Below, piece after piece: positions 27,408 through 41,525 of a stretch of DNA of 64,000 nucleotides. Positions within the stretch are counted from its first letter, which is position 1. Each line of letters opens with the position of its first letter. This DNA is from Metopolophium dirhodum (lineage: Eukaryota > Arthropoda > Insecta > Hemiptera > Aphididae). The position numbers and the translations under genes were made by a program. The notes beneath the pieces are model-generated. The model did not search any database. It had not been told where the DNA came from and saw nothing but the letters and a program-made list of their open reading frames with translations. The stretch lies in assembly GCF_019925205.1 (NCBI RefSeq), contig NC_083564.1, positions 22,623,447 through 22,687,446 on the forward strand, read 5' to 3'.

Positions 27408-28312
27408 GTCACAGTTTTTATTTATAAGCATTTAAAGTTCAAATCTTGACAAAATACGGAAAAATCACGAAAACTAACAAATTATTTTGAGTTGAGAATT
27501 CATAAAAATTTTTATTTTTAAATCTAAGATTTGAAAATGTAATACAAGATTATCCATAAGTTTTTCTACCTTTATCAAAAAAAAAATGTCTACAAGAAAA
27601 TCAAATTAAATTTTTATGAGCGTTTGAAATTGATATTTTTACAACATTTGATATTTACTCGATATCTCATGTAACGATTTTCTTATTTTGTAGTAATTAA
27701 AAAACGTGTATGACTGTAGATACTTGAAAATTTCACTGAATGTTTATATTAGCATTTTCTATACACGATAAAATTTTGAAAATAATTTGACTCTTTTTGA
27801 ACTGTTTAAGGACATTGTCAGTTTTCAATTTTTTTTTAGTTTTTTTTTCTATAAATATCAATAACATTTTATTTGTTGGGTAAAAAAGCGTTAATATAAA
27901 GCTCCTGGTACATTGTTCTAATAGCAGTTGAAAAATATTAAAAATACATATAGGCACAATTTTTTTTATAAGCATTTAAAGTTCAAATGTTGACAAAATT
28001 TATCAAATTTATAATTTAATAATTATTTTGTAGTTAAAAATTTATAAAATGTTCAACTTTTATAGCTAAGGATTGAAAATTGAAAACAAGGCTCCACGTA
28101 AATAGGTTATATATAAATTAGGTACTTTATTCACAATAATATCATCAAATATACTTGGTAATATCAGAGGCTGACCTGACCGTTTTCGCTCAGAATCGTT
28201 TTTCTTATACAACGATATTATATCATTGAATTCAAATTTAACACCATCCATTACGGTGACCCACTTGTAACCTACTGTACAGCAGAGCGACATCCACTTA
28301 CCCACCTTTTTT
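27408..28312 (+). repeat. Interspersed family F1, 5'-truncated copy
   Basis: Matches the 3' two-thirds of the full copy at 55704-57174. It ends with the diagnostic tail: GCTCAGAATCG, a motif around GATATTATATCATTGAATTC, then CTACTGTACAGCAG and a final CCACCTTTTTT-like run. Confidence 0.75.
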
Positions 28313-29103
28313 CAGTTATTTTTTCTATAAATGTCAATATTTCTTACGTCAAAAAGTTGAAAATTTTATACAAGGCTCCTAATAAATTGTTACAATGGTA
28401 GTTGAAAAATATTAAAAATACAGTAACAATTTTTACTTTTAGGATTTTTAATCAAGTAAATATGGTAATTGAAATAAAAAAAGTCTGAATTTTGAAATCT
28501 TCAAGAATTTGTGTTAAATAGGAAAATAATAAAAATGTAACTCAGTAATGATGGGTAGGAGGGTAATTTAGCTAGCTTTAATATAAAATATTAATGAGAA
28601 GGATTTGATGTCACACCCAAGTGCCAAGCGGTATAAACACTTGAATCCATAAAAACGTCGGCGTGAACAGTCCCAACATTTCTATTTTTTAACTTTTCTC
28701 CTAAACTATGATAGCTAGAAAGTTGGTTGATAATTCATTAAAAAGGGATCATCAAGTAGATACTAAATGTGGAATTAAAATTTTTTTTTTTAATTATTTT
28801 ATTTTTTACTGATAAAAAAAGTTATTTTTTGTTAGATTTTCATTTAGCGAGGTAGATTTCCGAAACTGGAGAACGGATTTTGTCGTTTTTCAATGAAGGT
28901 TTTCAGAACTTTATGTCCAATCGTTAATTGACTACAGATTTGTAAACCTGAAAAAAATTAAAAAACGCCCAATAAAATTTGTTTTAACTTTTTTTTAATG
29001 TTCTGTGGTGAATTAACTATTAAAGAAAAAGTTCTGAAAATCATCACTGCAGTTCTCCTAACCAATGTGAATCTAACAAGACAGAATAGAAAGTTTACAT
29101 GCC

Positions 29104-29847
29104 TGGTTACATTGATGTTGACTACTAAAAAAGGAATTATAAATGTTTTTTTATTCATATTATAAAATAATAAATAATGAAACAAAATGTTGTTTTTTAT
29201 CGTCTTAGAATTTTAAAAATTATTTGTTATTTTGTGTGTGTGTGTACACAATAAGTAGTCAAAATAATTCTTCAATTTTTAACTTCGATATTACAAGAGG
29301 TAAAAATTAAAAATTATGAGTAGTTTTCAAATTTGTCTGGAAATACAAAAAAAAAATTAAAGAAAAATGGGAATATTTTGGTTTTTTTTCTAGTAATGTT
29401 CATAAAATTTTATTTGGTGAGTCGAAAAGCATTTAAATTTTGAATTTTGACAAAATACGTAAAAATCACGATAATTTGCAAATTATCTTGAGTTAGAAAT
29501 CCATAAAAATTTTTCTTTTTAAATCTAAGATTAAAAATATCTATAAAAGTTCTAATAGTTCCATAATATATTATTTTAATACGACAAACGGTTTGTTCTG
29601 CATGACAAATGAAATCAAACTGAAGTATTAAAACTTATACTGAGCTGTAGTATCAAGTTTATATTTTCACGCCAATTCCGCTACGGAAAAAACGCAAGTG
29701 TGACACCAGTCTATACAAAGCGGAAATTCTGCTGCGGATATTCCGCAAGTCTGACACCGGCCTAAAGATAGAAAATTTAAAGCCGAATAAAACCACCGGT
29801 AGCGCTGAATACATTGGGTGAGGGACCTTTTGGTCGTTTCCAGTTCG
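29104..29847 (+). mobile_element. 744-bp inserted copy of a MADF/BESS gene tail plus 3' flank
   Basis: Nearly identical to 42813-43572. The match starts abruptly within the last codons of the MADF/BESS coding sequence (GGTTACATTGATGTTGAC, stop TAA) and covers its 3' flank. It is bracketed by the direct repeat TTTACATGCC at 29094-29103 and 29848-29857, which looks like a 10-bp target-site duplication. It lacks a 14-bp piece (GGAACGGCCGCTGC type) present in the other copy. A 5' cut inside coding sequence with flanking duplications resembles a 5'-truncated retrocopy, though no poly(A) is seen. Confidence 0.75.
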
Positions 29848-31268
29848 TTTACATGCCGATCCCTTTTTTTATTAGCATTTAGCATTTAAAGTTCAAATTT
29901 TGACAAAATACGTAAAAATCAAAAAAATGTGCAAATTATTTTATTAGAAATTCATAAAAATGTTTCTTTTTAAATCTAAGATTTGAAAATTTAATACAAG
30001 ATACCTCGTAAGTTTTCCGACATTTTTAAAAAAAATTCAACCGGGAATTCAAATTAAATTTATATAAGTGTTTGAAGTTCAAATGTCTACATTAGATATC
30101 ACGAAACGCCACATTCTAAATTAATAATGGGGCTTCAGGCTCTCCCCCCCCCACCCCTCACAATATAATTGATCACTGTTCACTCTACAACTATGCTCGT
30201 GTAAATACATAATGTAGGTATTATTTCCGAAATTCTATCAACATTTTTAGTTAGTATATTTTCTTACACATATTATTATCAAAATAAAAAATAACGTTCG
30301 AATACGGGAGTTCTTACCCCTACAACAGTACAACGCGTACCTGGTACCTACATACTACATGGTAAGTATACGAGCACTAGGCGGCGGGCATAATTATATC
30401 CGTTGTGCACCGATTAATAGCAGTAGATAAATATTCTTTAAGTTTGTTTACAGTTTACTTTTTAAAAATTAATTTCGAAAAATGTATTACTTTCAGTTTG
30501 TCAACAAACGTTTTTACTAATACATTTTAGAAACATATTTATACTATTTAAAGGACAAACATGTGTAGAGTGTAGAGTTAAGCTCGGGTGATTTTTTAAG
30601 CCAAGGGACTCAAACTTTCAAAGTCTGTCCATGGATTGGAGGTAAAGAGGTTGGACGTCGTGCAGAATTGTCTTACATAATAATTCTATATTATTTTAGT
30701 TTTCAGTTTTATATGGCTATATCACAAATTGACTTTTCCCATTTTTTAGACAATGTCGTATACATATATTATTTTCTCGTAATAAGTTGCTATGCGACCC
30801 GCTTCATTGAGTTGGGGCTCATGAGTTTACCAGTAGGTACCGAAAATCAATTTCATACCATGCACATACCAACAGTTGAAATTTCTGTACGATATGCAGT
30901 GTCTCATGAATTTTTATAACTAATGAGATCATAGATGAAATATTCATACTTCACGTTGTGTTAAAAACCAGCAACCACTTTATTGTTCGAATGGACACTA
31001 CATGCCACATGGTGTAAAATAATAGTCATCATAGATGGAGTTGTTCTGCTATGTTTTCAAGGAGAATTTAAAACCTATGATAAATAATTGTGTATTTCTT
31101 GATTAATATAAACCATATAAATGAAAAACAATGCGGGCTCAAAAAGTAAATAAAAATCATACTAAAATTGAACACATTCATAAATTGATTACATTTATAT
31201 AAGACCAATCAATAAATAAATATCAATATCAGTTAATAAAAAGGAATTCATAATAATATAACAAAAAG

Positions 31269-34200
31269 TTACACATCCAACATTTTAAGCACTAATTCTT
31301 CATCTTCCATTAGACTCAAACCTGTGTCCACGGGTTCATCTGAGTCTTCTTCAATTTTCCTTCGTTTCTTAATATTGGTTTTATTTGTCAATAATTTCCG
31401 CTTAGGTGGTCTGTGATAATATAAAAACAAACATTAATGAACAAATAAACAAATATTACTCAAAATCATACCGATGAATATTTGATGAATCATCTTCAAC
31501 TTCAGATTCTGAACCAGAGTTAGGATCAAAATCATCTTCAGAATCACCGCTATCTCGTTTGCCATAAACCTTGTCTGGATCAGGCAGCCAAGATAGATCA
31601 ACAGATGCTTCATCACTAGAACTTGCATCCTCCATTTCAGCTCTCTTAGCTTCTTCTTTGGCTTTCTTCTTTTCCTCTCTATGTTTTGCTTTAACCTTCT
31701 CTCGAAACAATTGTTTATCATACACATCCTCTTCACGCAACATTTGTTTGGCTTGTTCTATATCGATACCGCCCTTGTCACTATTATTTTCATATTCTCG
31801 AGCCATTTGTGAAACTTTTGTTTTAGCCTTGTCCAGAACAGCCTAAAAATTTTTTTTATCAATTATTATGTCCAGTGTGAATTAATAAATACCATACTTC
31901 TCCAGTTTCATCAAAAACAGTTTTCTGATTTGGTTTGATTTGTTTTTTAATCATTTTTTTTGCTACTGCCGCTTTGGTTAAAGGTTTTTTTTTCTTTTTA
32001 TTCAAAGTATCAGTTGCTAGTTCTACTTCATCTTCAAAGTCATCAGTTTCTATGATATTATGATCTTTTCGTTTTACAGTAAATAAATCATCATTTTCTT
32101 CCTCACTATTATCATCTTATAAAATAAAAATTATATGAATAGTTAACACCCAAATATGTTTAGTTTGAAATTAAAAAAGTTAAAAATTACCATCATGAAA
32201 ATTATATGAATCTTTAACAGAAGATTGATAGGCCTGAGGTTCCGGTTCGTCATCTGAAATTTCAGAATCAGATGATTTGTTCAATTTCTCATTAAGGTCT
32301 TCAACTACAGTTTGTGCAATTGTATCCTTTTCTTTTTTCTTGGCTTCTTTAGCTTTTTTCCATTTTTGTAAAAATCTTACACGTGGTGGAATCGCTAAAC
32401 CTAATGAACTTTTACGGACATTAAAATTAAATTTAACTACCAAACATTTTATTAAAAAAAATTGCGAGTTTAGTATTTACCTAGCAAATGAATCTGTATC
32501 CAAAGCTGAAACATCAAATACACTTTTGTCTTTCATTAAGAATACAGATTTTATATAAGAAACAAAAGCACGCTGAGCCGATTCTTTCAAAATGTGATCT
32601 TTTGCTAAAGTTGCTTCCAATGTCCGTTGGATTGAAGTCAATTTATTAGGATTAACTCTGTAAGTAAATATTTGATAAAGCTAAAATTATTTTTTTTAAT
32701 TTTTTTTATGTAATCACTTTATTTCTGAGATCGGAATTTTTTTGTTTTCCAACTGTTTTAAAATGGCTAATTCAGATGGCAAAAGCACAAGCAATGATTC
32801 TCCAGACTTCTGAAATCTGGCTGTCCTACCAGCACGATGAATATACTCATTTGCATTTTCTGGACAGTCCAACTGAACAACCCAATTAACAGCAGGAAAA
32901 TCTAAATAAAAAAACAAAATTATTGTACACACATACAACCTATATTATATCTAAATAATTCATTTTATATCTCACTTTTGTTATTAAATTTTAAAATGTT
33001 AATACCTACATTAAAATATTTTGGCATGTATTTAATTGTATCTATTAAATCCATGATATATATACTTTAAGAGGTACGTGTCTGTTATTTGAGTTAACCT
33101 CAAGAAATAATAAGTAAGTTAGGTGCATATAGTTTCAGATAATGGATCACAATTACAATAGTTTATTTAGATATTACAAAATAATAAAAATATTCCAAAT
33201 TCTTTTTTATTGTGTTAAAAATTAAAAATAACTACGATATCAACAATGATATTACTATATTTTAATAACAAATATTATTTATTATTTATTAAAGTATTAA
33301 TGGTTACACAAATCTATCATTTTAAATACTTTATTGAACAAGCTAATCTATAAACAGTATTTTCTGTTTTTAAAAAAGTGTATTTTGAATTGATTTAAAA
33401 AATATATTTACATACTTTTAGTTCTTAATAAGCATTAGTTTTAAAAAAAAATTTAATTTAATTACCAAGTCCTCGAGCAGCAATGTCAGTAGCGAAGAGA
33501 ACTGAACGTTGTTTTCTACTAAAAGACTCATACACAGCCATACGTTTTGTCTGATGCATAGTACCATACAGTGCTAATAGACTAGTACCCGGTCGTAGTT
33601 TACATAATATTTCATAAAAATATTTAACCTAGAACAACAAGTTTGTCTCCATTAATATTACATATTCCATATCTTATTGGCTGAATTATACTACTCTTAC
33701 TTGTTTACAACTTGACATAAACACAAGTACTTTATGGTGCAAATGATTTTTTATGAAAGACCATAGTAGACTCATTTTATCATGCAAATCACATACCATG
33801 TAACTTTGTACTAAGCCTGATGGAGTACTGTGCTCGGAGTCTTCATGAACAGAAATTAAATGAGGATTACTCAAACTGAGTCTTACCAAATCTTTCACAG
33901 ACCTGAAGTAAAATATAAGTAATTAATTTACAGTAAATATAATATTATACTTTGTATAATATGTATTTATACTCAGATTGCCTACTTGGTTTGAGTAGCT
34001 GAAAATAGAAGTGTTTGCCTTTCAGGAGGCAAATTCTCTATAATACTGTTCATAGTTTGCTGAAAACCCATATCAAGACATCGGTCAGCTTCATCCAACA
34101 CTAGTACCAACATATTAGAGCAGTCAAAAAGTGGATTTTCATCCATATGCTGCAATAAGCGACCTGGAGTGCAAATCATTATGTTACATTGGTCTAAACG

Positions 34201-36692
34201 TTTGCGTTCAAATTTCAAATCTTTGCCACCTAAAAGACATTCAAAATATATATGTATATAATAACATATTAATAAATAACCAAATTACATTTTGTTCAAA
34301 ATATTGTATACATAAGGTGTACCTTTTTGATTGGATAATTTTTAGATTCTAAGTGGAGCGAGGAGTGCATTCTGAGTGGTTTTACAATGGTGTTTTTTTT
34401 TTTTTTGTGCTATATACAAAATGTTTACCAGAAAGAGTGCTTTGATTTCAACATATTATAGTATCTTATCTTTTAGCAAATCGGATGGTACTTTAGAGAG
34501 GTCATTTTTTGATTTTCTCAATAGTTATTTGATGTCACAGAAAAAACCACCAACAAATTACGAAAAACCGCTAAAAACGGGATTTTAATTTCTAACGCTT
34601 TGTTAATCATCAAAAATAAAAAACAACGATTTTAGTTATTTTGTTGTAATTTATAATATTAATTCAACTTACAAGCTATAATAAATAATAACAATATAAA
34701 ATATCCAGACTGACAAACCATCTCCGCTCAGAATCGTTTTTCGTATACAATGATATTATATCATTGAATTCAAATTTAGTACAATCCATTACACAGTGAT
34801 CCACTTGTAACCTACTGTACAGCAGTGACATCCACTTAACCGCTTTTTATTTATTTCAAATATAGTTGTGACATAATATATAATAAATACAATAAATTAA
34901 ATCTACCCCTTTAAGCTATATAATAGTTTGTGGTGAAGTAGAGAATGTATTGTGTGAATTGTGACACAATATCTGTATTTTATACAGATAGTTCTATAAG
35001 TCGAGTGCATGTTAATTAATTCATCTGAAATTCAATATTTAGCCGTGGAGTTTTTAGTGCAGTGGCCCCGTCAACTAGTTAGTACGCGGCCCATCGGGAA
35101 TGTTGGGAATCGCCTGTTGCAAACTAACAAGAATTAGGTATAGGTTTTAATTTTGTTTTTTATTGTTATCTTGTAATTTTTTCTCATATCAAGAATTTAA
35201 ATTTACAAAACAACAAACTAGAGTAATAGGCTATTAGCTAATATAAATAATATATATTATTATAACAGTATAACAAAAACTGAATAATAAGTAATAACAA
35301 CAACCCTAATAATATCCACCTCCGTGGACAGTAAAATCTATAATACATTGGATTGTTAAAGCCATAAAGGTTGATTTTATACTAATATGTAATATTGTAT
35401 TCTGAATTTTTGAATACACCATATAACCTAATATGAATTTAAACTTTAAAGGACTAAAATTAACATCCTCAGTATGATACACAAGCCATACATACACGAC
35501 TGGCTTGTGGGCTGCTTAAAAGTTATTTTCCCAGGCCAGTCCGAAATTCCAATCCGTTCCTGCCTTCAATAAATTGTTATGATGATACAATATTTTCTTA
35601 ACAAGAATAGCTGGAAAATGGTTATTTCTGATTTCAACTTACTATTTTGTTATGTACACTATTTTATAGCAATTACTTAATTTAAGATCAATATTGTTTG
35701 TTGATTCAGTTTTGCCTCTACACCATTTATATTATGTAAAATGTCACACTTACCAATAATTAAACCAGCAGAAAAATCGTGGTGGATACCAATCTTACGT
35801 AACGTTTCAAATATTTGATATGCTAATTCTCTGGTAGGAGTTATGATAAGTGCTGCTAACCCTTCAGTACGATTCCATTTGTTACAATACAATATTTCCA
35901 ATACCTGATCAAATTAACAATATTATGATACCTATAACAACTTTAAATGTTTCTAACAGTAGCACAGGTTTACTTACTGGTATTAAAAAGGCTAGTGTTT
36001 TACCACTGCCAGTCTTTGCTGCACCTAATATGTCCTCACCACGTAGGCTATAACCGATGCTTTCACGTTGTATTTCAGTAGGCACAAAGTATTTGTTATC
36101 TTTCAATCCCTTTAATGTTGGTGCCGACAAGGGAAAATGTTCAAATTTTTCAATAGCATTTGGATCAATCTAAAAAAAAATAATTGAGTCAAATTTTATA
36201 TTATATTCTACAGAATAGTAATAACACACATAAAATTGATACAGAGTATTTTTAGACTTGTAGCTCTAAAAAATCACAATATATACAATACACGATCCCC
36301 TTAACCCCTAGCACTAAAGTTATTATTTTTAACCACCCCTGCAGCCTAAATTATTATGCCACGGACAAACGCTGCTGTAAATATAGCAGACAAATAAGGG
36401 ACAATCACCAATACCCAAACATGACAGTTTAGGTATTTGTAGATTTATTGATTTCATATTATTTTTGTTGCAAAAATAAATAAAAATGATAAATGTCTAC
36501 TGTGCACAAGCGATAATGTCCATGAAACGTAGGAACCATGCGGATGGAAAAAATATCATTACGCTAGTAACGAAACGCATAAAAATATGTCACCTGCTCG
36601 TACGATTCCTTGAGTTTGCCGATCACGACATCAATAGACTCCTTCTTTTTTTTCGATCTAAAAACTTTTATTTTCCGTTTTTTGTACACCAT
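31269..36692 (-). CDS. DDX10: DEAD-box ATP-dependent RNA helicase DDX10 (yeast Dbp4/Hca4 type)
   Basis: Twelve exons, 5' to 3': 36692-36594, 36169-35978, 35904-35754, 34229-33986, 33902-33701, 33628-33466, 32901-32718, 32657-32481, 32408-32191, 32115-31898, 31842-31472, 31410-31269. The CDS is 2361 nt, 786 residues. Seen: Q motif (PTEIQRESI), motif I GSGKT (about 87-91), PTRELA (about 120), DEAD (193-196), SAT (224-226), and motif VI HRAGRTAR (372-379). After the helicase core come SSLGLAIPPRVRFLQ, then Lys/Glu/Asp-rich stretches ending in LSLMEDEELVLKML, a C-terminus typical of DDX10. The family acts in the nucleolus in 18S rRNA maturation, releasing U14 snoRNA and promoting SSU processome assembly. 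Exons are AT-rich and CpG-poor. The start is the first ATG in a lysine-rich leader; the family is usually 770-880 residues. Confidence 0.95.
34341..34848 (+). repeat. Interspersed family F1, short complete copy in DDX10 intron 3
   Basis: About 0.5 kb. It starts TTTAGATTCTAAGTGGAGCG and ends with the F1 tail (CTCAGAATCG, the TATATCATTGAATTC motif, CTACTGTACAGCAG). The middle of the full family is missing, as in an internal deletion derivative. It lies on the strand opposite to DDX10. Confidence 0.75.
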
Positions 36693-38131
36693 TTTGGACA
36701 AATCGGTTGTCGACGAGACCGTAAATAATTAGTATTAAAGGCTCAAGCAGTCAACAATCAAGAATTAACAGTTGTAAACATAAATGTAGAAAAAAACACT
36801 GACTTCTTAAGTGTTCACACACGTGTAGTGGGCTACAGCAGGTTGTAGGCACCTATAGAACATTAGAGCTATTAAGCCTGTGATTTTGATTTTTGAGGCC
36901 TGCGATTTCAAATTGTGATAAAATGTTATCTACATCGTGGTTATCACACAGTACACACGATCGTACTCCATCGAGAAATCCGTGTCGTTCGAAATCCTTT
37001 TGACCATCACAGAACAATACGACAATACACGTTCGTGAAGTTGGCCCCCCCACTTTGTCCCACAGACTTCAAACTGGTATCAAAATTTTGCAATTTTTAT
37101 GCAATTAATTGCATGTCTCGCCAAAAAATTTGCAATTCTTCGTGGGGCCCGTAAATTCAAAAATAATTATGGTAGCCCCCCCACACAAATGATCCGAAAC
37201 CAGCACAGTTAGTAAGCGGATAAATAGCAAAATAAATAGTAGTTAATCTATTATTGAAGTTGTCGACTTCAAATATTTATTTTTGCCGAATTTTTTTATT
37301 CAAAGATTTCCCATTTAACCTATAATTGGTATAAAAATAACAATAAACATAATTTTTTTTAAATATACTTGGTAACTATAACTAAAATTACCATAACGTA
37401 GGCTACACAGCCAATATTATGGTCTCACTGACTTCAAACTTTCTTTGACTAATTGCATGTCTCTCGAAAAAAATTGCAATTCGTTTAGCGGATGGTAAAA
37501 CACGAAATTGTGCGTGGAGTGCAATTGTATGCAGTCCCTTCACGTGGTCACAAAAATTTCAAACTGCTTTAGCAATATTTTACATAATTATATACCCATA
37601 GGCCATAATATTATAACTAGGTTAACAATTTCAATTCATAAAAAAACTATATACAATCATGGATAATAATTTTACTGTTAAGTTGACTCTACACAGCGTT
37701 TGAAAATAAAACAACGCCCATGAACATTTAAAATACTCAGTTTAATCCTATCCTACAGCCTTTGCTGGACAATTTTGACTTAAGGTCCTATTATATTTTT
37801 GCAACTTAGTAAAATGTATGTAATTTTTTGTAAAGTCACCGATAAATTTATACTATGTCAGTACAATGGCCTAGTATGTTTAATGTTTATAATATAATTA
37901 ATATAAAATATTTTGTAATATTATAAACTATTCTACCACGTTAATACTCGTAATTCACATTCAAATAATTATATACAGTTATAATTTTAAAATAGTAGTA
38001 TATTTTTTCTTGTTAAATATACCAACTAGTGTTATCAATTATGTTGTACAAACTACTAACAAAATCAAAAACATAAAAAATATTAAAAATAAAAATAACT
38101 TATATACTTATTGGTCTGTTTTATTTAACAC
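36693..38131. other. Upstream region of DDX10 and left flank of the two-gene transposon
   Basis: The DDX10 promoter must lie at its start. Two diverged copies of a motif with GACTTCAAACT followed by a GCATGTCTC-type sequence (about 37065-37130 and 37430-37480) are present. I found no sequence matching the transposon's right end, so its left boundary is undefined. Confidence 0.5.
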
Positions 38132-41100
38132 TTAATATATACTAAGCAATGCGGATTTGCCTTTTTTTTGTCCTGTGGAAACAAACCGTTTAATTTTTTT
38201 TTGGAGATCATTATGAGATTCCCATATGCCATCAATTCTTCGAATATATGATATATAATGACCCATTCCATATGCCACAACGCCATAAAAAACATATCTA
38301 TCACAGAATTAAAACTCATAAATATTAAATAAGTAATTGTATAAATTTAATGAAAATTTATTTGTTTACCTTGATTTTTCAATAAACAATTCCAATGGAA
38401 ATTCATGAAGTGGAATTTGTTGATTTTCAGTGAATACGTCAGTTTCAATAAATATGTGTGATTGGAGAATTCTTGTTCCAATTACTGTTCCTGTACATTG
38501 ATTTGATGGACATTCTATCTCTTTGGGAACTACATACAAGTTTAATGCATTATTTAAATCTTGCATATTGTTTTGTAATCGTACAATTATTGTGGGGCTT
38601 GGTATATCTCTAGTTGATTGAGGACAATTGATATTGTTAGAACATATCATATGATCAATTGCTGATGGAGCAGTTTTTAATAGTTGTGTGATAATAAATA
38701 ATACGTTGCATCTAGCATCAATAACTCTAACGTTATTAATACTTTCTTGTTCTTCAAAAATGTCTTTGAGTATATCCAAGCGTGTCATATATGATATTTT
38801 GCTTGTGCCATTTACTGCCAAATGTTTGCAAAACTGTAAAAGAGTATTATCACTAACATCGATAAATGATTTATACTGAGGATGATCTATATATGCCATA
38901 GATAGTATGAAAGCAATAGAGTCAAAAGGACAAGTATTGTTAACGATGTATTTTTTTTTCATTCTACGAAGAGGCGTAGAAACATTACCATTAATTAATA
39001 ATGTGTTCAAATTAGAACGTGTTTTTCTGTTTAAAATCTGATCAATTTCTGGTGCTGATTGCATGTACATTGTCAATCTCTTTTTTTTCTTTTTTTCTTT
39101 AACATATGGTACTATATCTTCATTTTTACCTATACCACGCCAATTTTCAGTAAAAATCTAAAGATGATTTTGATTTACCAGAGTCACTGCTGTCTGATTG
39201 AGGAAACTGTGTATTTTCTATAACAGAATCTTGAATACGATAATTTATACTTATATTAGTATTTTCTGTTGATTTTAAAGAAGTATCTGAACTTTCTGAG
39301 TATCTATATTTTTGTTCATCACTCTTGTTATTGTATTCATGAATATCAACTTCATCACTGTTCCAATCAATTACATATTGTTTTTTTTTTTCAATTGGAA
39401 TATCAGTAGTTGAAATTTTTGGTAACTCATTTCTTAGCTGAGAACTTCTAAAAAGCTTGGTATTACTGTTGATGGATATTAAATGTTTACATACAAACCG
39501 ATCTGCTGTCATAGGTTGTCCTTCAAAACGAAGAATCTTGTGTTTTAGTTCTCCAAAATCGCTTTTAACAGCTGCCGAGGAAGCGATATTAAATGGAGAA
39601 TTAAACTTCGGTTTCATGACTCCAGTCCAAAGAGGAAAGTATTTACATAGCCTTTGTACATCTTTTGCCAGGTTGGGAAGATAATATGCAGAAATACGAT
39701 TCCCCTCTTTCTTAGCATTATCAGAACATACCCTATCAATATCACTCAAAAAATCTGCAATAGAGTTTGGAGTTTCTTCAAACTCAGTACCTGGTTCTTC
39801 ATTTGGAACTATATCAACATCTTCATCATATACATTCTCTATATCATATTTAATACCTTTAACTAAATCCAATATATGTTCCCGACTTGATTCTGCAGGA
39901 GAAATAGAGTTATCGATTAACCAACCATCTTTTTCACTCATCATTACAGTTAATAATGACGTTAAAATATTTTTAAACTCGTTAATTTCATACGATGTTA
40001 ATAAAAGTCGAAGTCCTCTTACATAAAAATGTTTAAAATGTTTATTTTTAATTCCAGTTAAGGATTTCAATCGACAAAATATTTTCATCATATGTGCGAC
40101 ATCAATACGTATAAAACATTGGAGAAATAGTCTCTCTTGACCCAACAATTTGTTAAAACAATTATCCATATAAGAACGTAGACTGCTTCCATCACAAAAC
40201 GCTCTAGATATGGCACCTAAAAGAGCCATAGAAAAATCACATACAGCTTCATTAGGTGGCTGAATACCAGAATTAAGCCAATCACCAAGCCATTTGTATA
40301 TCGTCAGACAATTTTGTTTTTCAGATATCATCTGAGTGATTGGTATCTGTCCATACCTAGTGTTTACAACAGCTTCGTACAAGAAAATATGGCTTGATAA
40401 TAAATTAAGTGACGAACGCTTAATTTTTTTTAATAATCCACCGGTTGCATCAATAGAGATTTTTGTGTAAGATTTACATAAATCTTTATAAATAACTAGT
40501 TGATGGGTGCTCCAATAATGCACAATTAAAGGATCAATGCTTATAGAGTGTATTGATCCAGCAAACTGCGAATTATGCTTCAACTCTACTAGTGACTTAA
40601 AAGGACACTTTTCTGTGATACTTAAAACTTTATCCTTATATTGCTGTTTAGCTTTACGGAGAACTGAAAGGCAATATAAATTTGGAGGAGAAATACGACC
40701 AAATTCCATATCAGAAACATTTTCTCGTCTCCAATTACTGGCTAGATCTCTTGATAGCTGTCTTCCAATTTCAGTTCGTTTTTCTCCTTTGATTGGCCTC
40801 TTAGTTATATGCTCCAACTCACATCCTTTAGTGTCTTTGGTTCGTATATTGATATACAGTGGATCTCCGTCAGTAGGTTCGTTTTCACTCCATCCAAATA
40901 GTTTACTGCCGCAATCTTTACACTTGGCATTAAATGTGAAGAAATATTTACTTCGAGTGTTATCAATGGATACTTTATTTCTCTGGTAAATAAAGTTGCA
41001 AGGTAGTTTATGTTCAGATAGAAAAGCATCATTAATTACATCTGACCAGATACATGGTTTTAAAACGTTATATTTTCTTATCTTATTCTTTTGTCGGTAT

Positions 41101-41525
41101 TCTACTATTGAAGGTCTGAACTCTAAGTACTTCTCAAAAGGAATACAAAAATTAAATAATGTAGTATCATCATCAATAATTCTTCCGCTATCTAATGATT
41201 CTACACAATCATCTATTTTCTTTTCATAGTTTACTTCATTTAAATCACTAGGTGAATCTTCTTCGTCAGTTATTGATTCTTTTAAAATGCACGAATGTTC
41301 AATATTTAGACTTTTCTTTAGTTTTGTTTGAAAATTATGTCGATCTTTGTAGACAGAAATGAATAAATTTAGAGACGTGCCTTTAAAATTTAATTGTTCA
41401 GATATTTTTGTCCATATTGTGTGTGTATTTGATTTTAATTTTTCATCCTCAAACAAGTCATATTTATTTTCTTCTAGAACTTGGAAAATAGTATCTGAAT
41501 CAATCGCTGGCTTACGTCCTCTTTT
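38132..41525 (-). CDS. Transposase-like protein with C-terminal ubiquitin-protease (USP-like) domain, frameshifted
   Basis: Exon 41525-38370 carries a long open frame to a TGA at 39147. A one-base length change in the T5 run at 39152-39156 would join it to a second frame covering 39150-38370. That frame splices in phase to 38297-38132. N-terminal part: a CKDCGSKLFGW zinc-binding-like cluster. Middle: SIDATGGL and VCDFSMALLGAISRAF, resembling the first two acidic positions of a DDE/D transposase core; the third is unassigned. C-terminal part: NNTCPFDSIAFIL (Cys box) and YGMGHYISYIRR (His box), the layout of peptidase C19 ubiquitin hydrolases, with a CPSNQC pair between. There is no in-frame ATG near the start; an upstream exon or decay is likely. 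The superfamily is not assigned. Confidence 0.65.

Larger units (their letters stand above)
27187..31268. other. Intergenic region between convergent genes, nested repeats
   Basis: 3' flank of the RSPH10B-like gene and of DDX10 (convergent). From about 27408 to 30080 it consists mostly of pieces of the F1 family, interrupted by a 744-bp insertion. From 30080 to 31268 nothing was recognised except AT-rich sequence. Confidence 0.6.

Noticed and set aside
31571..31846. Serine-rich plus-strand frame
   Set aside because: Antisense of DDX10 exon 11, which has in-phase splice sites and the family C-terminus.
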